In this document: one piece after another, positions 6,555-15,530 of the stretch | Position numbering within the stretch: the stretch's first letter is position 1 | Layout: each line of letters starts with the position of its first letter | NCBI GenBank assembly: GCA_965220695.1 | Contig: OZ244838.1 | Location: 1,860,001-1,924,000, forward strand | DNA length: 64,000 nucleotides | Source: UBA9620 sp965220695 | Lineage (GTDB): Bacteria; Acidobacteriota; Vicinamibacteria; Vicinamibacterales; UBA8438 | Reading direction: 5' to 3' | Program-made: the position numbers and the translations under genes | Notes under the pieces: model-generated | Seen by the model: only the letters and a program-made list of their open reading frames with translations | What the model was told of the DNA's origin: nothing | Databases searched by the model: none

Positions 6555-9095
6555 TCACTCGGCGCGCAGCGTGCCCAGCGGTTTCTTGCGCAGGACGTCG
6601 AGACTCGAGCCCACGCCGACGACGCCGACCACAAGCGCGGTGATCACCAGCCCGCCCACGTTGACCAGCGGCGCCGGATTCCAACTGATCTCCAGCAGAA
6701 AACGGGTCAGTCCCCAGGTCAACGCTACAGCCCCGGCCGAACCGATCAACCCGGCCAGGATCCCCAACGTCCCGTACTCGAACAGAAGCATCAGGACGAT
6801 GGTCCGGCTCGTCGCGCCCAGCGTCTTCAGTATCGCGGTCTCGTACAACCGCTGGAACCTCGTCATGGCCACCGATCCGATCAGGATCAACACGCCGCTC
6901 GCAAGGGCGATGCCACCGACGATCGAGATGGCGAGCGTGACGAAGGAGAGTATGCGCCTGATGGTCGCGATGACCTCGAGTCCGTCGATTACGGACACGT
7001 TCGGAAACCCCGCAACCAGATCCCGCTGCAACCGGGCCCGCGCCGGCGCCGCGGCCGGACCCTGCATGAACGCGATGAAGCTGTGGGGCGCCTCCTCGAG
7101 CACCCCGGGCCGGAAGAGGAACATGAACCCCCCGCTACGCGAGTCGTCCCAGTCGACCGTGCGCACGCTGGATACTGTCGCCGATACCTCGCGTCCCAAC
7201 ACGTCAAAACGGAGCGTGTCGCCGATCTCGAGATCGAGCCGATCGCGTACGCTTGTCTCGATCGACACTTCGGCCCGGTCCGACGGCGCAGCGGTCCAGA
7301 ACGCTCCGGCGACGACGCGTTCGTTCTCCTCGAGATGCCCGCGGTAGGTCACCGTGTACTCGCGTCCCACGCCCCGCCGTCGCAACGCACGAGACCCGTC
7401 CAGGGTGGTTCGGACACCGGAGACGCCGGTGACCCTGGCGCGAATCACCGGCAGCAGGTCCGCTTCCACACCGGTCTGCTCCTCAATCATGGCGCGGACG
7501 CCGTCAGCCTGGTCCTGTTGAATGTCTATCAGGAACATGTCCGGCGTGTCTTCGCGGATCTCGAGCGCGAACGCGCTCAGGAGGTTGGCCTGGACGGCCT
7601 GAATCCCGATGATGAAGAAGCTGCCGAGGCCGACCGCCAGCAGGATGACGCGTGTCTGGTTTCCCGGCCGGGCCAGATTGAGAATCGCGTGTCGTACGGC
7701 GAAACCTGCTCCGGCGCCAAGCGGCTGGATGACGCGAATCAGGCCCTGGCCGGCCAGGTAGAGCAGGAGGGCAACGGTCGCAAATCCACCGCACACCCAG
7801 ATCCCGGCCTCCCACGACGAGGCCTGCCAACTGGCCAGCAGCACCAGCCCCACGACCAGCAGTGCAACGACCCCGCCCTGCACCCAGTCGCGCGCCGGGG
7901 TTGTCACGAGCCCCCACCGAAGCAACGCCAGCGGTTTGATCGCCCGCATCTCGAGCAGTGGCCCCAAGGCGAAGAGCAGCGAGACGATGACACCGACGCC
8001 GAGCCCCTGTGACACTGCCGATGCAGTGAGTCCGTAGGACAATTCCGTCAATCCGGCCGCGGACGCCGCCTGCTCGGTCAGCGACGGCGGAATCGACGCC
8101 ATGATGCCGCCAGCCAGCGCGACTCCGAGAATGGACCCGGCCAGACCCATTGCGGCGACCTGCGTCACGTAGATGGCCAGCACCTGCCCGCCGGTTGCCC
8201 CGAGACACTTCAGAATGGCAACGCTCCGGATGCGCTGCTGCATGAACACCCGCGTGACGCTCCACACGCCGATGCCGCCCAGGACCACGACAACGAACCC
8301 GATCAGGCTCAGGTAGTCTTCGGCGCGCGACAGATTCCTGGCGATGCGGTCCTCGGTGCGCCGATACGATCGGATACTGACGAACTCGTCGCGCAATGGC
8401 GCCCGCAGCGCGGCGACCAACGGATTGATCCGCGCGTCGGGCACTCGCAGAAGCAACTGCCGCTCGGCCCGGCTGCCGACATCGAGCAATCCGGTGGCCA
8501 GCAGGTCGTCATGGTCGACCAACACACGCGGCCCAAGACTGAAGGCGCCCAGTTGCCCGCCCGGCTCCCGCACGATGACACCCCGGATCTCGAACATCCC
8601 CTGTCCAATGATGATGTCGTCGCCAACGCCGAGATCCAGTTGGGCGAGCAGTTCCGGGCGCACCAGCGCTCCCCCGCCGGCAAGCAGGCGATGCTGGTAT
8701 GGGCGGTCGTCCTGAAGCACGAATTCGCCGTAGAACGGGAACGCCGCCTCCACCCCCCGTACCTCGACAACCTTCGCGATGGTCTTCGTGTCATCCGCCG
8801 GACGCGCCATCGTCGCCATCTCGATCGACGCGGTGTGCGCGACGACCGGTTCGGCCGCCAACGCCGTGTCAATCAGCCGCAGGGCTTCCTCGGTCCAGGG
8901 CTGGTCCGTTTCGATCAGAACGTCGGCCGCGGTCAGCGCCCGGGTCTCGGACGTCATCGCCACCGCCACGCTCTGGATTACCGAGCGAAGCGCCACGATG
9001 GCGCCGACGCCAATGGCTACGCAGAGGAAGAAAAAGACCAGCCGGCGCCAGGACGCCCGCAGCTCGCGACCGACCATGCGCAGGACGAAGGTCAT
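6555..9095 (-). CDS. Large ABC transporter permease, YbbP/FtsX type
   Basis: Permease of 846 residues with two FtsX modules, as in E. coli YbbP. A first helix lies near residues 17-40. A periplasmic MacB-like domain follows to about 250, then a helix cluster near 265-460 (including IGFVVVVLGGIGVWSVTRVF), a second periplasmic region, and three terminal helices (ISIVGGIALASGVLILIGSVAM, then a VLMLLFEYGTLGILAGLIG segment). Its start overlaps the end of the ATPase gene by 4 bases (ATGA), implying translational coupling. The order lipoprotein thioesterase, ATPase, permease matches the tesA-ybbA-ybbP neighbourhood of proteobacteria, although there tesA is divergent. Confidence 0.92.
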   Translation of the reverse strand: MTFVLRMVGRELRASWRRLVFFFLCVAIGVGAIVALRSVIQSVAVAMTSETRALTAADVLIETDQPWTEEALRLIDTALAAEPVVAHTASIEMATMARPADDTKTIAKVVEVRGVEAAFPFYGEFVLQDDRPYQHRLLAGGGALVRPELLAQLDLGVGDDIIIGQGMFEIRGVIVREPGGQLGAFSLGPRVLVDHDDLLATGLLDVGSRAERQLLLRVPDARINPLVAALRAPLRDEFVSIRSYRRTEDRIARNLSRAEDYLSLIGFVVVVLGGIGVWSVTRVFMQQRIRSVAILKCLGATGGQVLAIYVTQVAAMGLAGSILGVALAGGIMASIPPSLTEQAASAAGLTELSYGLTASAVSQGLGVGVIVSLLFALGPLLEMRAIKPLALLRWGLVTTPARDWVQGGVVALLVVGLVLLASWQASSWEAGIWVCGGFATVALLLYLAGQGLIRVIQPLGAGAGFAVRHAILNLARPGNQTRVILLAVGLGSFFIIGIQAVQANLLSAFALEIREDTPDMFLIDIQQDQADGVRAMIEEQTGVEADLLPVIRARVTGVSGVRTTLDGSRALRRRGVGREYTVTYRGHLEENERVVAGAFWTAAPSDRAEVSIETSVRDRLDLEIGDTLRFDVLGREVSATVSSVRTVDWDDSRSGGFMFLFRPGVLEEAPHSFIAFMQGPAAAPARARLQRDLVAGFPNVSVIDGLEVIATIRRILSFVTLAISIVGGIALASGVLILIGSVAMTRFQRLYETAILKTLGATSRTIVLMLLFEYGTLGILAGLIGSAGAVALTWGLTRFLLEISWNPAPLVNVGGLVITALVVGVVGVGSSLDVLRKKPLGTLRAE

Positions 9096-9781
9096 CCGCT
9101 CACCTCGACCGCCGCCGGCGTCAGCCGCGTCGTCTCGCCATCGCGCATCTGCAGCATGATGCCGGCCGACGACGCCAACTCGGCATCGTGGGTGACCAGC
9201 ACGATGGTGGTCCCGCGCGTCCTGTTGACGGTGTGCAGCAATTCGACGATGTGCCGCCCGTTGGCACTGTCGAGGTTGCCGGTCGGTTCGTCGGCGAGCA
9301 GAATCGGCGGGTCGTTCGCCAACGCACGGGCGATCGCCACACGCTGCTGCTCTCCCCCGGACAACTGCGCCGGATAGTGGTGGGCGCGGCCTTCAAGGCC
9401 GACATCCGAGAGTAGCGCCGCCGCCCGCGCGCGCGCATCCGATTCCCCGGCGATCTCGAGTGGGACCAGGACGTTCTCGAAGGCGGTCAGCGACGGCATC
9501 AGATGGAAGAACTGGAAGACGAATCCGATCTTCCGCCCTCTGAGTCTGGCCAGCGCATCCTCGTCAAGCGCGGTGATGTCCTGTCCGTCAATCGCGATCG
9601 TCCCGGTGGTCGGCACGTCAAGTCCGGCGATCAATCCAAGCAGGGTCGACTTGCCGCTGCCCGACGGGCCGGCGATAGAGAGGAAACGCCCCGCCTCCAC
9701 AACGAGATCGAGCGGCTGCACGATGGTCAGCGGCTCACTGCCGCTGATGACGGTCTTCGATACGTTGCGCAACTCGATCAT
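9092..9781 (-). CDS. ABC transporter ATP-binding protein, YbbA/LolD type
   Basis: ATPase of 229 residues, the standard length of LolD/YbbA proteins. Walker A GPSGSGKS is at residues 38-45, the signature LSGGEQQR near 137-144, Walker B ILLADEPT near 157-164 and the switch His in VLVTHDAE near 190. It pairs with the large permease through a 4-base overlap and lies 85 bases downstream of the GDSL lipoprotein gene. The role of YbbAP-type systems is not settled; links to lipid or hydrophobic-compound handling have been proposed, which fits the thioesterase neighbour. Confidence 0.93.
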   Translation of the reverse strand: MIELRNVSKTVISGSEPLTIVQPLDLVVEAGRFLSIAGPSGSGKSTLLGLIAGLDVPTTGTIAIDGQDITALDEDALARLRGRKIGFVFQFFHLMPSLTAFENVLVPLEIAGESDARARAAALLSDVGLEGRAHHYPAQLSGGEQQRVAIARALANDPPILLADEPTGNLDSANGRHIVELLHTVNRTRGTTIVLVTHDAELASSAGIMLQMRDGETTRLTPAAVEVSG

Positions 9782-9866
9782 CGATTCGTGTCCAGCAACC
9801 CGGGGTCGGCCGTGACCGGGTCATGGAGGGCAGGTGTCCGCGGCTTTTGCCACGGGCGGCCAGCAA

Positions 9867-10619
9867 CTACCGTGCGGTCGCCGGCAGCACCGGTAGCAGC
9901 GGCTGCAGCGCGTCGTAGACCCGAGCGGCCACGATCTCGGTTCCGGCCGCGTTGGGGTGGATGCCATCAGACTGATTGAGGGACGAGTCGGCGGCGACCC
10001 CATCGAGCAGAAACGGCATGAGCGTCACATCGAAGTCTCGCGCCACCTCGCGAAAAGTGTCACGAAACTGCGCCGTGTAGATCGCTCCGAAATTGGGGGG
10101 CGCCTCCATGCCCGCCAACAGTACTTCGATACCGCGCTCCCTGGCCAATGAGACGATTCTGGACAGATTCTGTTTCATCTGGTCGACCGGCAGCCCGCGC
10201 AGCCCGTCGTTGCCACCCAGCGCTACTATGAGGATACGGACATCCCCCTCCATGGACCACGCCGCCCGACGCCACCCGGCCGCCGACGTATCCCCGGACA
10301 CACCGGCGTTCACCACCGTCACGTCGTAGCCGTCACCGCTGAGACGCCGTTGCAACAACGCCGGAAACGCCTGGTCCTCAGCGAGTCCGAGCCCCGCCGT
10401 CAAACTGTCTCCCAGCGCCACGAGCAGCGGCCCGCGATCGGCCGCCGGCGCCGCCTGGAGGGAACCGTCCGGCGGCTCGCCCGTCCGGTCGCGGGCGCCT
10501 GCGAGGTCCGGAAGAACAGGTTGCGGCGCCGGCTTGTCCCGTGGCCCGCACGCCAGCGCCGCCGCCCCAAGCGCAACCGCAAGCAGACTGCGGAAGACGG
10601 CGCCCGAGGCATTGGACAT
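9867..10619 (-). CDS. GDSL-type arylesterase / acyl-CoA thioesterase I-like lipoprotein
   Basis: SGNH hydrolase related to TesA, which hydrolyses acyl thioesters, esters and lysophospholipids in the periplasm. Visible motifs are ALGDSLTAG (block I, catalytic Ser), VSGDTSAAGW (block II), ALGGNDGLRG (block III, Asn of the oxyanion hole) and SDGIHPN (block V, catalytic Asp and His). The N-terminus is a lipoprotein signal with a lipobox near ALAC, followed by a Pro/Gly-rich linker, so it is probably anchored to a membrane, unlike soluble E. coli TesA. The start at 10619 is chosen; an in-frame ATG exists at 10634. A CATAAT hexamer six bases upstream of the chosen ATG could be a -10 box giving an almost leaderless message. 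Confidence 0.88.
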   Translation of the reverse strand: MSNASGAVFRSLLAVALGAAALACGPRDKPAPQPVLPDLAGARDRTGEPPDGSLQAAPAADRGPLLVALGDSLTAGLGLAEDQAFPALLQRRLSGDGYDVTVVNAGVSGDTSAAGWRRAAWSMEGDVRILIVALGGNDGLRGLPVDQMKQNLSRIVSLARERGIEVLLAGMEAPPNFGAIYTAQFRDTFREVARDFDVTLMPFLLDGVAADSSLNQSDGIHPNAAGTEIVAARVYDALQPLLPVLPATAR

Positions 10620-10707
10620 CGTCCTATTATGCAACAGCGATTCTGGTCGACGACCGCCGGCGGCCGCGACCCTGTTCCGCGGCGCCGCACTCGCACGCAG
10701 ACCACGC

Positions 10708-10735
10708 TTGTGTCAGCAAACCCGGCATGTAGAAT
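10708..10735 (+). promoter_or_regulatory. Possible sigma-70-type promoter for cstA
   Basis: TTGTGT at 10708-10713 and TAGAAT at 10730-10735 are separated by 16 bases, about 50 bases upstream of the cstA start in the divergent tesA/cstA gap. Each hexamer has limited mismatches to TTGACA and TATAAT. Spotted by eye only. Confidence 0.35.
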
Positions 10736-10783
10736 AGGCTGATCCGGCAGGCGACCCACTGTGGCGTTCGAGGTCCCGTTCAC

Positions 10784-12469
10784 ATGAATGCAACCATTCT
10801 CGCCCTCATCGGTCTCTCGTGCATCTACCTGGGCTATCGGTTCTATTCGAAATTCATCGCCGAGAAGATCTACCAGCTCGACCCGAATTTCGAGACCCCC
10901 TCCCACGCGCAGCGGGATGACATCGACTATGTCCCGACCAACCGGATCGTCCTGTGGGGCCATCATTTCACGGCGGTGGCCGGCGCCGCGCCCATCATCG
11001 GTCCAGGCATCGCCGTTATCTGGGGTTGGCTGCCGGCGTTCATCTGGGTGATCGTCGGCACCATGTTCTTCGCCGGGGTGCACGATTTCGGCGCGGTCTG
11101 GGCCAGTGTCCGGAACCGGGCGAAGTCCGTCGCCTCCCTGAGCGGCGACGTCGTGAGTCCGCGGGCTCGAACCCTGTTCGGAATCGTCGTGTTCTTCCTG
11201 CTGATGATGGTCAACGCCGTCTTCGGCGTGGCGATCTCTGATGCCTTTCAGGAAACCCCGAGCAGCGTCATTCCGGCCTGGACCGCGGTTGGCGTAGCGG
11301 TGGTCATCGGTGTCCTTATCTACCGCATGCACGTGCCGATTCTGTGGCCCACCGTCGTCGGCACGGTGGTGCTGTACGCGGTCATCTATCTCGGCGAGGC
11401 GGTGCCGATCGAGTTGACGGCGGGCGTGTTGGGCCTGCCGGTCGGCGCCCAGTGGATCCTCATCCTGTTCCTCTACGCCGGTATCGCGTCCCTGCTGCCG
11501 GTCTGGTTGCTGCTGCAGCCGCGCGACTACATCAACGGCATTCAACTGTTCATCGGACTCGGGCTCCTCTACGGCGCGGTGATGATTGCCAGCCCGTCGA
11601 TCGTGGCGCCGGCCATCAATCCCAACCTGCCCGCCTCGGCGCCGCCGATCTTCCCGCTGCTGTTCGTGACAATCGCCTGCGGGGCCATTTCCGGCTTTCA
11701 TGGCCTGGTCGGTTCCGGCACGACGTCTAAGCAGCTCGACAAGGAGACCGATGCCCGGTTCGTCGGCTATCTCGGTTCGTCCGGCGAAGGCGCGCTCGCG
11801 CTGGTGGCGATCATCGCGGCCACCGCCGGTTTCGCATCGCTGGGCGAGTGGGAAACGATGTACTCGGAATTCGGGAACGGCGGGATGGCGGCCTTCGTCA
11901 CCGGCGGCGCGCGCATCGTCGCGGCCGGTGTCGGCATCTCGACCGAGTTCGCGGCCACCCTGCTTACCGTCATGGCGGTGCTGTTCGCCGGCACCACGAT
12001 GGATGCCGGGGTCCGGCTGCAGCGCTACATCGTGCAGGAGTGGGGCACCATCTACAACATCCCGGTCTTGCAGAACGGCTACGTGGCCACGGTCGCGGCG
12101 GTCGCCGCCTGCCTGCTGCTGGCGTTCGGCGCCGGCGGACCGAGCGGTGAGGGCGGCATGCTCATCTGGCCCCTGTTCGGCACGACCAACCAACTCCTCG
12201 CCGGGCTGACGTTGCTGATCATCTCCGTCATGCTCGTGAAGCTGGGCCGGCCGGCCCGCTACACCCTGATCCCGATGATCTTCATCACCACGGCCTCGCT
12301 CGGCGCCGCGCTCGTCCAGCTCAGATCGCTGTACAACGAAGGCGGCATCCTCTATCCGCTGCTCTGGATCGACGTCGTTATCGTCTTCTTGGCGATCTTC
12401 ACGATGCTGGAAGCCGGCTCGGCGTTCATGCGCGAGAAACGGGCGGCCGAGGCGAAAGCGGGCGCCTGA
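10784..12469 (+). CDS. cstA: Carbon starvation protein CstA family membrane transporter
   Basis: Polytopic inner-membrane protein of 561 residues. E. coli CstA and BtsT import pyruvate, and CstA was earlier linked to peptide uptake. Characteristic features are the cytoplasmic N-terminal segment with TPSHAQRDDIDYVPTN-like residues (about 39-55), the GHHFTAVAGAAPIIGPG motif near 59-75, many hydrophobic helices, and the GTTSKQLDKE region near 313-322. Length is shorter than the roughly 700 of E. coli CstA, as in the compact subfamily. Twenty-three bases downstream lies a small CC-tailed protein, then an ArsA-family ATPase; all three appear to form one operon. Confidence 0.93.
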   Translation: MNATILALIGLSCIYLGYRFYSKFIAEKIYQLDPNFETPSHAQRDDIDYVPTNRIVLWGHHFTAVAGAAPIIGPGIAVIWGWLPAFIWVIVGTMFFAGVHDFGAVWASVRNRAKSVASLSGDVVSPRARTLFGIVVFFLLMMVNAVFGVAISDAFQETPSSVIPAWTAVGVAVVIGVLIYRMHVPILWPTVVGTVVLYAVIYLGEAVPIELTAGVLGLPVGAQWILILFLYAGIASLLPVWLLLQPRDYINGIQLFIGLGLLYGAVMIASPSIVAPAINPNLPASAPPIFPLLFVTIACGAISGFHGLVGSGTTSKQLDKETDARFVGYLGSSGEGALALVAIIAATAGFASLGEWETMYSEFGNGGMAAFVTGGARIVAAGVGISTEFAATLLTVMAVLFAGTTMDAGVRLQRYIVQEWGTIYNIPVLQNGYVATVAAVAACLLLAFGAGGPSGEGGMLIWPLFGTTNQLLAGLTLLIISVMLVKLGRPARYTLIPMIFITTASLGAALVQLRSLYNEGGILYPLLWIDVVIVFLAIFTMLEAGSAFMREKRAAEAKAGA

Positions 12470-12492
12470 TCCGCCTCGGCGGTCATACCAGC

Positions 12493-12759
12493 ATGACGGA
12501 GCCCCAGAGCCGGTTCGAGCGAGTGAAGGCGCTGCTCGAAGAGTTCTACGTCGCCCCTCATCGGGGCGCCGTGGCCCGGGCGCGCCGCGACGAAGATGAC
12601 CTGTTCATGCTCTTCGTGTTCGCCGAGTTGATGGGTGTCCCCAACCCGGCGGCGTACTACACCCTCGAACTCCAACCGCTGCTGCTGGAGCGCTTCCACG
12701 ACTGGCATCGCCGTCAGGGGCTCGATCATTCACCGCTCGACGGATTCCGCTGCTGCTGA
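12493..12759 (+). CDS. Small conserved protein ending in Cys-Cys (cory-CC-star type)
   Basis: Protein of 88 residues that ends exactly in FRCC before the stop codon. It is largely helical: RFERVKALLEEFYVAP near the N-terminus, RARRDEDDLFMLFVFAELMGVPNPAAYYTLELQPLL in separate segments of the middle, then FHDWHRRQG. From memory this matches the small family named cory-CC-star, which often sits beside ArsA-like ATPases; the assignment rests on the terminal CC and the neighbourhood. Placed between cstA (23 bases) and the ATPase gene (55 bases). The paired terminal cysteines could bind metal or be a modification or disulphide site; function unknown. Confidence 0.75.
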   Translation: MTEPQSRFERVKALLEEFYVAPHRGAVARARRDEDDLFMLFVFAELMGVPNPAAYYTLELQPLLLERFHDWHRRQGLDHSPLDGFRCC

Positions 12760-12814
12760 CGGCCGGAATGCTCCCCGCCACTTCCCCCTGCACCGATCCC
12801 GAGCGGAGGCTCTC

Positions 12815-13843
12815 GTGGACACGCTGCTGACCCGGCCCCTGCTCTTCGTCGGCGGGAAGGGGGGTGTCGGCAAGACCACGACAGCGGCCGCGCTCGCCGT
12901 GGCGGCCGCCAGCCGGAACCGCCGCTGTCTGCTCGTTTCCACCGACCCCGCCCATTCGCTCGCCGACCTGTTCGGCCGCACCATCGGCAACCGCGACACC
13001 GCTCTGATCCGGTCGCTGTGGGCCCTTGAGATCGATCCCGATCAGCAGGCGAACGAGCACCTCGCCAGCGTCAAGGCGCGCATGAAACGCCTCGTCCATC
13101 CACGTGCGTACGACGAAATCGACCGGCAACTCGATCTCGCCCGACTGGCCCCCGGAACGATGGAGGCGGCGATGCTGGAACGGGTTGCAGAGGTCATGGC
13201 GCTGGCGGGGACCGCATACGATCAGGTCATCTTCGACACCGCGCCCAGCGGGCATACGGTGCGGCTCTTGTCACTGCCGGAAGTGATGGCGGCATGGATC
13301 GACGGCCTGCTCGGACACCGGAAGCGCTCGGCGCAGCTTGGGTCGGCATTGCGCCACCTGGGTGGTGGTCGCGTCAAGGGAGACGACCTCTCGATGCTGG
13401 ATGCGGCGCAGGATCATGACGAAGGCAGCCGCGACGCCCAACTCAGCGACCTGCTCCTGGCACGCCGCCGCAAGTTCGTACGCGCACGCGAACTACTGCT
13501 CGACCGTGAACGGACCTCATTCCTGCTGGTGGTCAACCCCGACCGCTTGTCGGTCCTCGAGACCATCAAGGCACACGATATCCTGACCCGGTTCTCCGTG
13601 CCGGTGGGTGGACTTGTGGTGAACCGCGTGCTGCCTGCCGAGGCCGACGGTGCGTTCCTCGACGCACGGCGTAGGCAGGAAGCGCAGTACCTCACGCAGA
13701 TTGACGACGTGTTCGCGCGGTTGCCGCGCGTGCGGGTGCCGCTGCTGCCGGGCGACGTGCGGGACATGGAGACGCTCGGTCGGCTCGGCCGCACCATTGC
13801 AGGCCTTGGTGTCACCGGTGGGGACACTGCATCACCGGCATAG
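12815..13843 (+). CDS. ArsA/GET3-family ATPase
   Basis: Deviant-Walker ATPase of 342 residues, a single ArsA domain. P-loop GGKGGVGKTT lies at residues 13-22, switch I around STDPAHSLADLFG near 43-55, and switch II IFDTAPSGHTVRLLSLPE near 140-157, all diagnostic. The GTG at 12815 is chosen because GCGGAGG precedes it by five bases. There is one Cys (in RRCLLVSTDP) and no CxxC, so neither the arsenite-binding cysteines of ArsA nor the zinc hook of eukaryotic Get3 is present. Arsenical pumping is therefore unlikely. The cstA and CC-tail neighbours suggest a role in handling or assembling those proteins, which is inference. Confidence 0.9.
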   Translation: MDTLLTRPLLFVGGKGGVGKTTTAAALAVAAASRNRRCLLVSTDPAHSLADLFGRTIGNRDTALIRSLWALEIDPDQQANEHLASVKARMKRLVHPRAYDEIDRQLDLARLAPGTMEAAMLERVAEVMALAGTAYDQVIFDTAPSGHTVRLLSLPEVMAAWIDGLLGHRKRSAQLGSALRHLGGGRVKGDDLSMLDAAQDHDEGSRDAQLSDLLLARRRKFVRARELLLDRERTSFLLVVNPDRLSVLETIKAHDILTRFSVPVGGLVVNRVLPAEADGAFLDARRRQEAQYLTQIDDVFARLPRVRVPLLPGDVRDMETLGRLGRTIAGLGVTGGDTASPA

Positions 13844-13852
13844 CCGTGCGCG

Positions 13853-15355
13853 TCAATACCGGTAGTGCTCTGGCTTGTAGGGGCCTTCGGCCTTGACACC
13901 GATGTAATCGGCCTGCGCGGCGGTCAGGGTCGTCAAGCGCACGCCCAGGTGCTCTAGATGCAACCGGGCCACTTTTTCGTCCAGCAGCTTCGGCAGCATG
14001 TACACCCGCTTCTGATACTCGCCGTCGTTCTTGTGGAGCGCGATCTGCGCAAGCACCTGATTGGTGAATGACGCCGACATCACGAAGCTGGGGTGACCGG
14101 TCGCGCACCCGAGATTCAGCAGACGTCCTTCGGCCAGCACCATGACGCTGTGCCCGTCCGGGAACCGCCATTCGTCATACTGCGGTTTGATGTTCACGTG
14201 CTGGATGCCGGGAACCTTCTTCAGACCTGCCATGTCGATCTCGTTGTCGAAATGGCCGATGTTGCCGACAATCGCCTTGTCTTTCATTCTGGCCATCTGC
14301 CCGGCCGAGATGACATCCTTGTTGCCGGTGGTCGTCACGAAGATGTCGGCACGACCAAGCATTGCCTCCAGCGTGTTCACCTCGTACCCTTCCATTGCCG
14401 CCTGCAGGGCGCAGATCGGGTCGATCTCGGTCACCACGACCCGGCACCCCTGCCCGCGAAGCGCCTGCGCACACCCCTTCCCGACCTCGCCGAATCCACA
14501 GACCACCGCCACCTTGCCGCCGAGCATCACGTCCGTCGCCCGCAACAGACCATCAGGCAACGAATGCCGGCAACCGTACACGTTGTCGAACTTGCTCTTC
14601 GTGACCGAGTCGTTGACGTTGATCGCCGGAAACAGGAGGGTACCCGCCGCCATCATCTCGTAGAGCCGGTGCACCCCGGTGGTGGTTTCCTCGCTCACGC
14701 CGCGAATGGCCGGGCTGAGCCGGCGCCAATGACCGCTGTCGCGGGCCTGCAGGTTGCGCAACAGATCGAGGATGACCCCCCACTCTTCCGGCTCGTGCTC
14801 TGCGTCGAATCCGGGTACCTCACCGATGTTCTCGAACTCGAATCCCTTGTGCACCAACAGCGTCGCATCTCCGCCGTCATCCACGATCAGCGACGGTCCA
14901 CCACCGTCTGGCCAGACCAGCCCTTCGTTCGTGCACCACCAGTAGTCGACGAGCGTCTCGCCCTTCCAGGCGAAGACCGGAACACCCCTGGGGTCAGCCT
15001 CCGTGCCGCCGGTCTCGGGTCGTCCGACCACGACGGCGGCGGCGGCATGATCCTGGGTCGAGAAGATATTGCATGACACCCAACGGACATCGGCGCCAAG
15101 GTCGACCAGTGTCTCGATGAGGACCGCGGTCTGGACGGTCATGTGCAGGCTGCCCATGACGCGGGCGCCAGCGAGCGGCGTCTGTGCCGAATACTCGTCA
15201 CGCAACGCCATCAACCCCGGCATTTCCTGCTCGGCCAACCGGATCTCGTTGCGACCGAACGCCGCCAGTGACAGATCCGCGACCCTGAATGGCTCGCGTC
15301 CCGCCCGGGCGGCTTCCTCGAACGCGTGCGCCTTCTCAACAGCCGTCGGTCCCAT
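13853..15355 (-). CDS. ahcY: Adenosylhomocysteinase
   Basis: S-adenosylhomocysteine hydrolase: splits SAH to homocysteine and adenosine, recycling the product inhibitor of methyltransferases. The 500-residue protein has the substrate region (GSLHMTVQTAVLIETL, SCNIFSTQDHAAAA) and catalytic Lys/Asp in NVNDSVTKSKFDN. The NAD-binding GFGEVGKG motif lies mid-protein. The C-terminal lysine/tyrosine tail (GPYKPEHYRY) that closes the neighbour's active site is intact. ATG at 15355 follows a GAGGAGG site about 11 bases upstream. Convergent with the ATPase gene (9-base gap) and divergent from the M61 peptidase. No SAH riboswitch was recognised upstream. Confidence 0.95.
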   Translation of the reverse strand: MGPTAVEKAHAFEEAARAGREPFRVADLSLAAFGRNEIRLAEQEMPGLMALRDEYSAQTPLAGARVMGSLHMTVQTAVLIETLVDLGADVRWVSCNIFSTQDHAAAAVVVGRPETGGTEADPRGVPVFAWKGETLVDYWWCTNEGLVWPDGGGPSLIVDDGGDATLLVHKGFEFENIGEVPGFDAEHEPEEWGVILDLLRNLQARDSGHWRRLSPAIRGVSEETTTGVHRLYEMMAAGTLLFPAINVNDSVTKSKFDNVYGCRHSLPDGLLRATDVMLGGKVAVVCGFGEVGKGCAQALRGQGCRVVVTEIDPICALQAAMEGYEVNTLEAMLGRADIFVTTTGNKDVISAGQMARMKDKAIVGNIGHFDNEIDMAGLKKVPGIQHVNIKPQYDEWRFPDGHSVMVLAEGRLLNLGCATGHPSFVMSASFTNQVLAQIALHKNDGEYQKRVYMLPKLLDEKVARLHLEHLGVRLTTLTAAQADYIGVKAEGPYKPEHYRY

Positions 15356-15530
15356 TCCCGTTCTCCCCTCCTCGTGCCGGCCCGAGCGGCGTCCTGCTTT
15401 TCGGACGCACACCGAACCACGTCGACCGGACATGAAATACACCCCGTCGGCCAGTCAAGCGATTATCATAACCCGGTTGGCGGTACGTCCCCGCGGAGGC
15501 GACCTGCCATCACCCCGGGCTGCCAGGACC

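Noticed and set aside
10400..12193. 597-codon minus-strand frame over cstA
   Set aside because: Arg/Asp/Gln-rich antisense shadow; cstA on the plus strand has clear membrane helices and family motifs.
15356..15530. Possible SAH riboswitch upstream of ahcY
   Set aside because: I looked for the conserved SAH riboswitch core in the 175-base leader on the minus strand and did not find it; only a Shine-Dalgarno sequence is clear.
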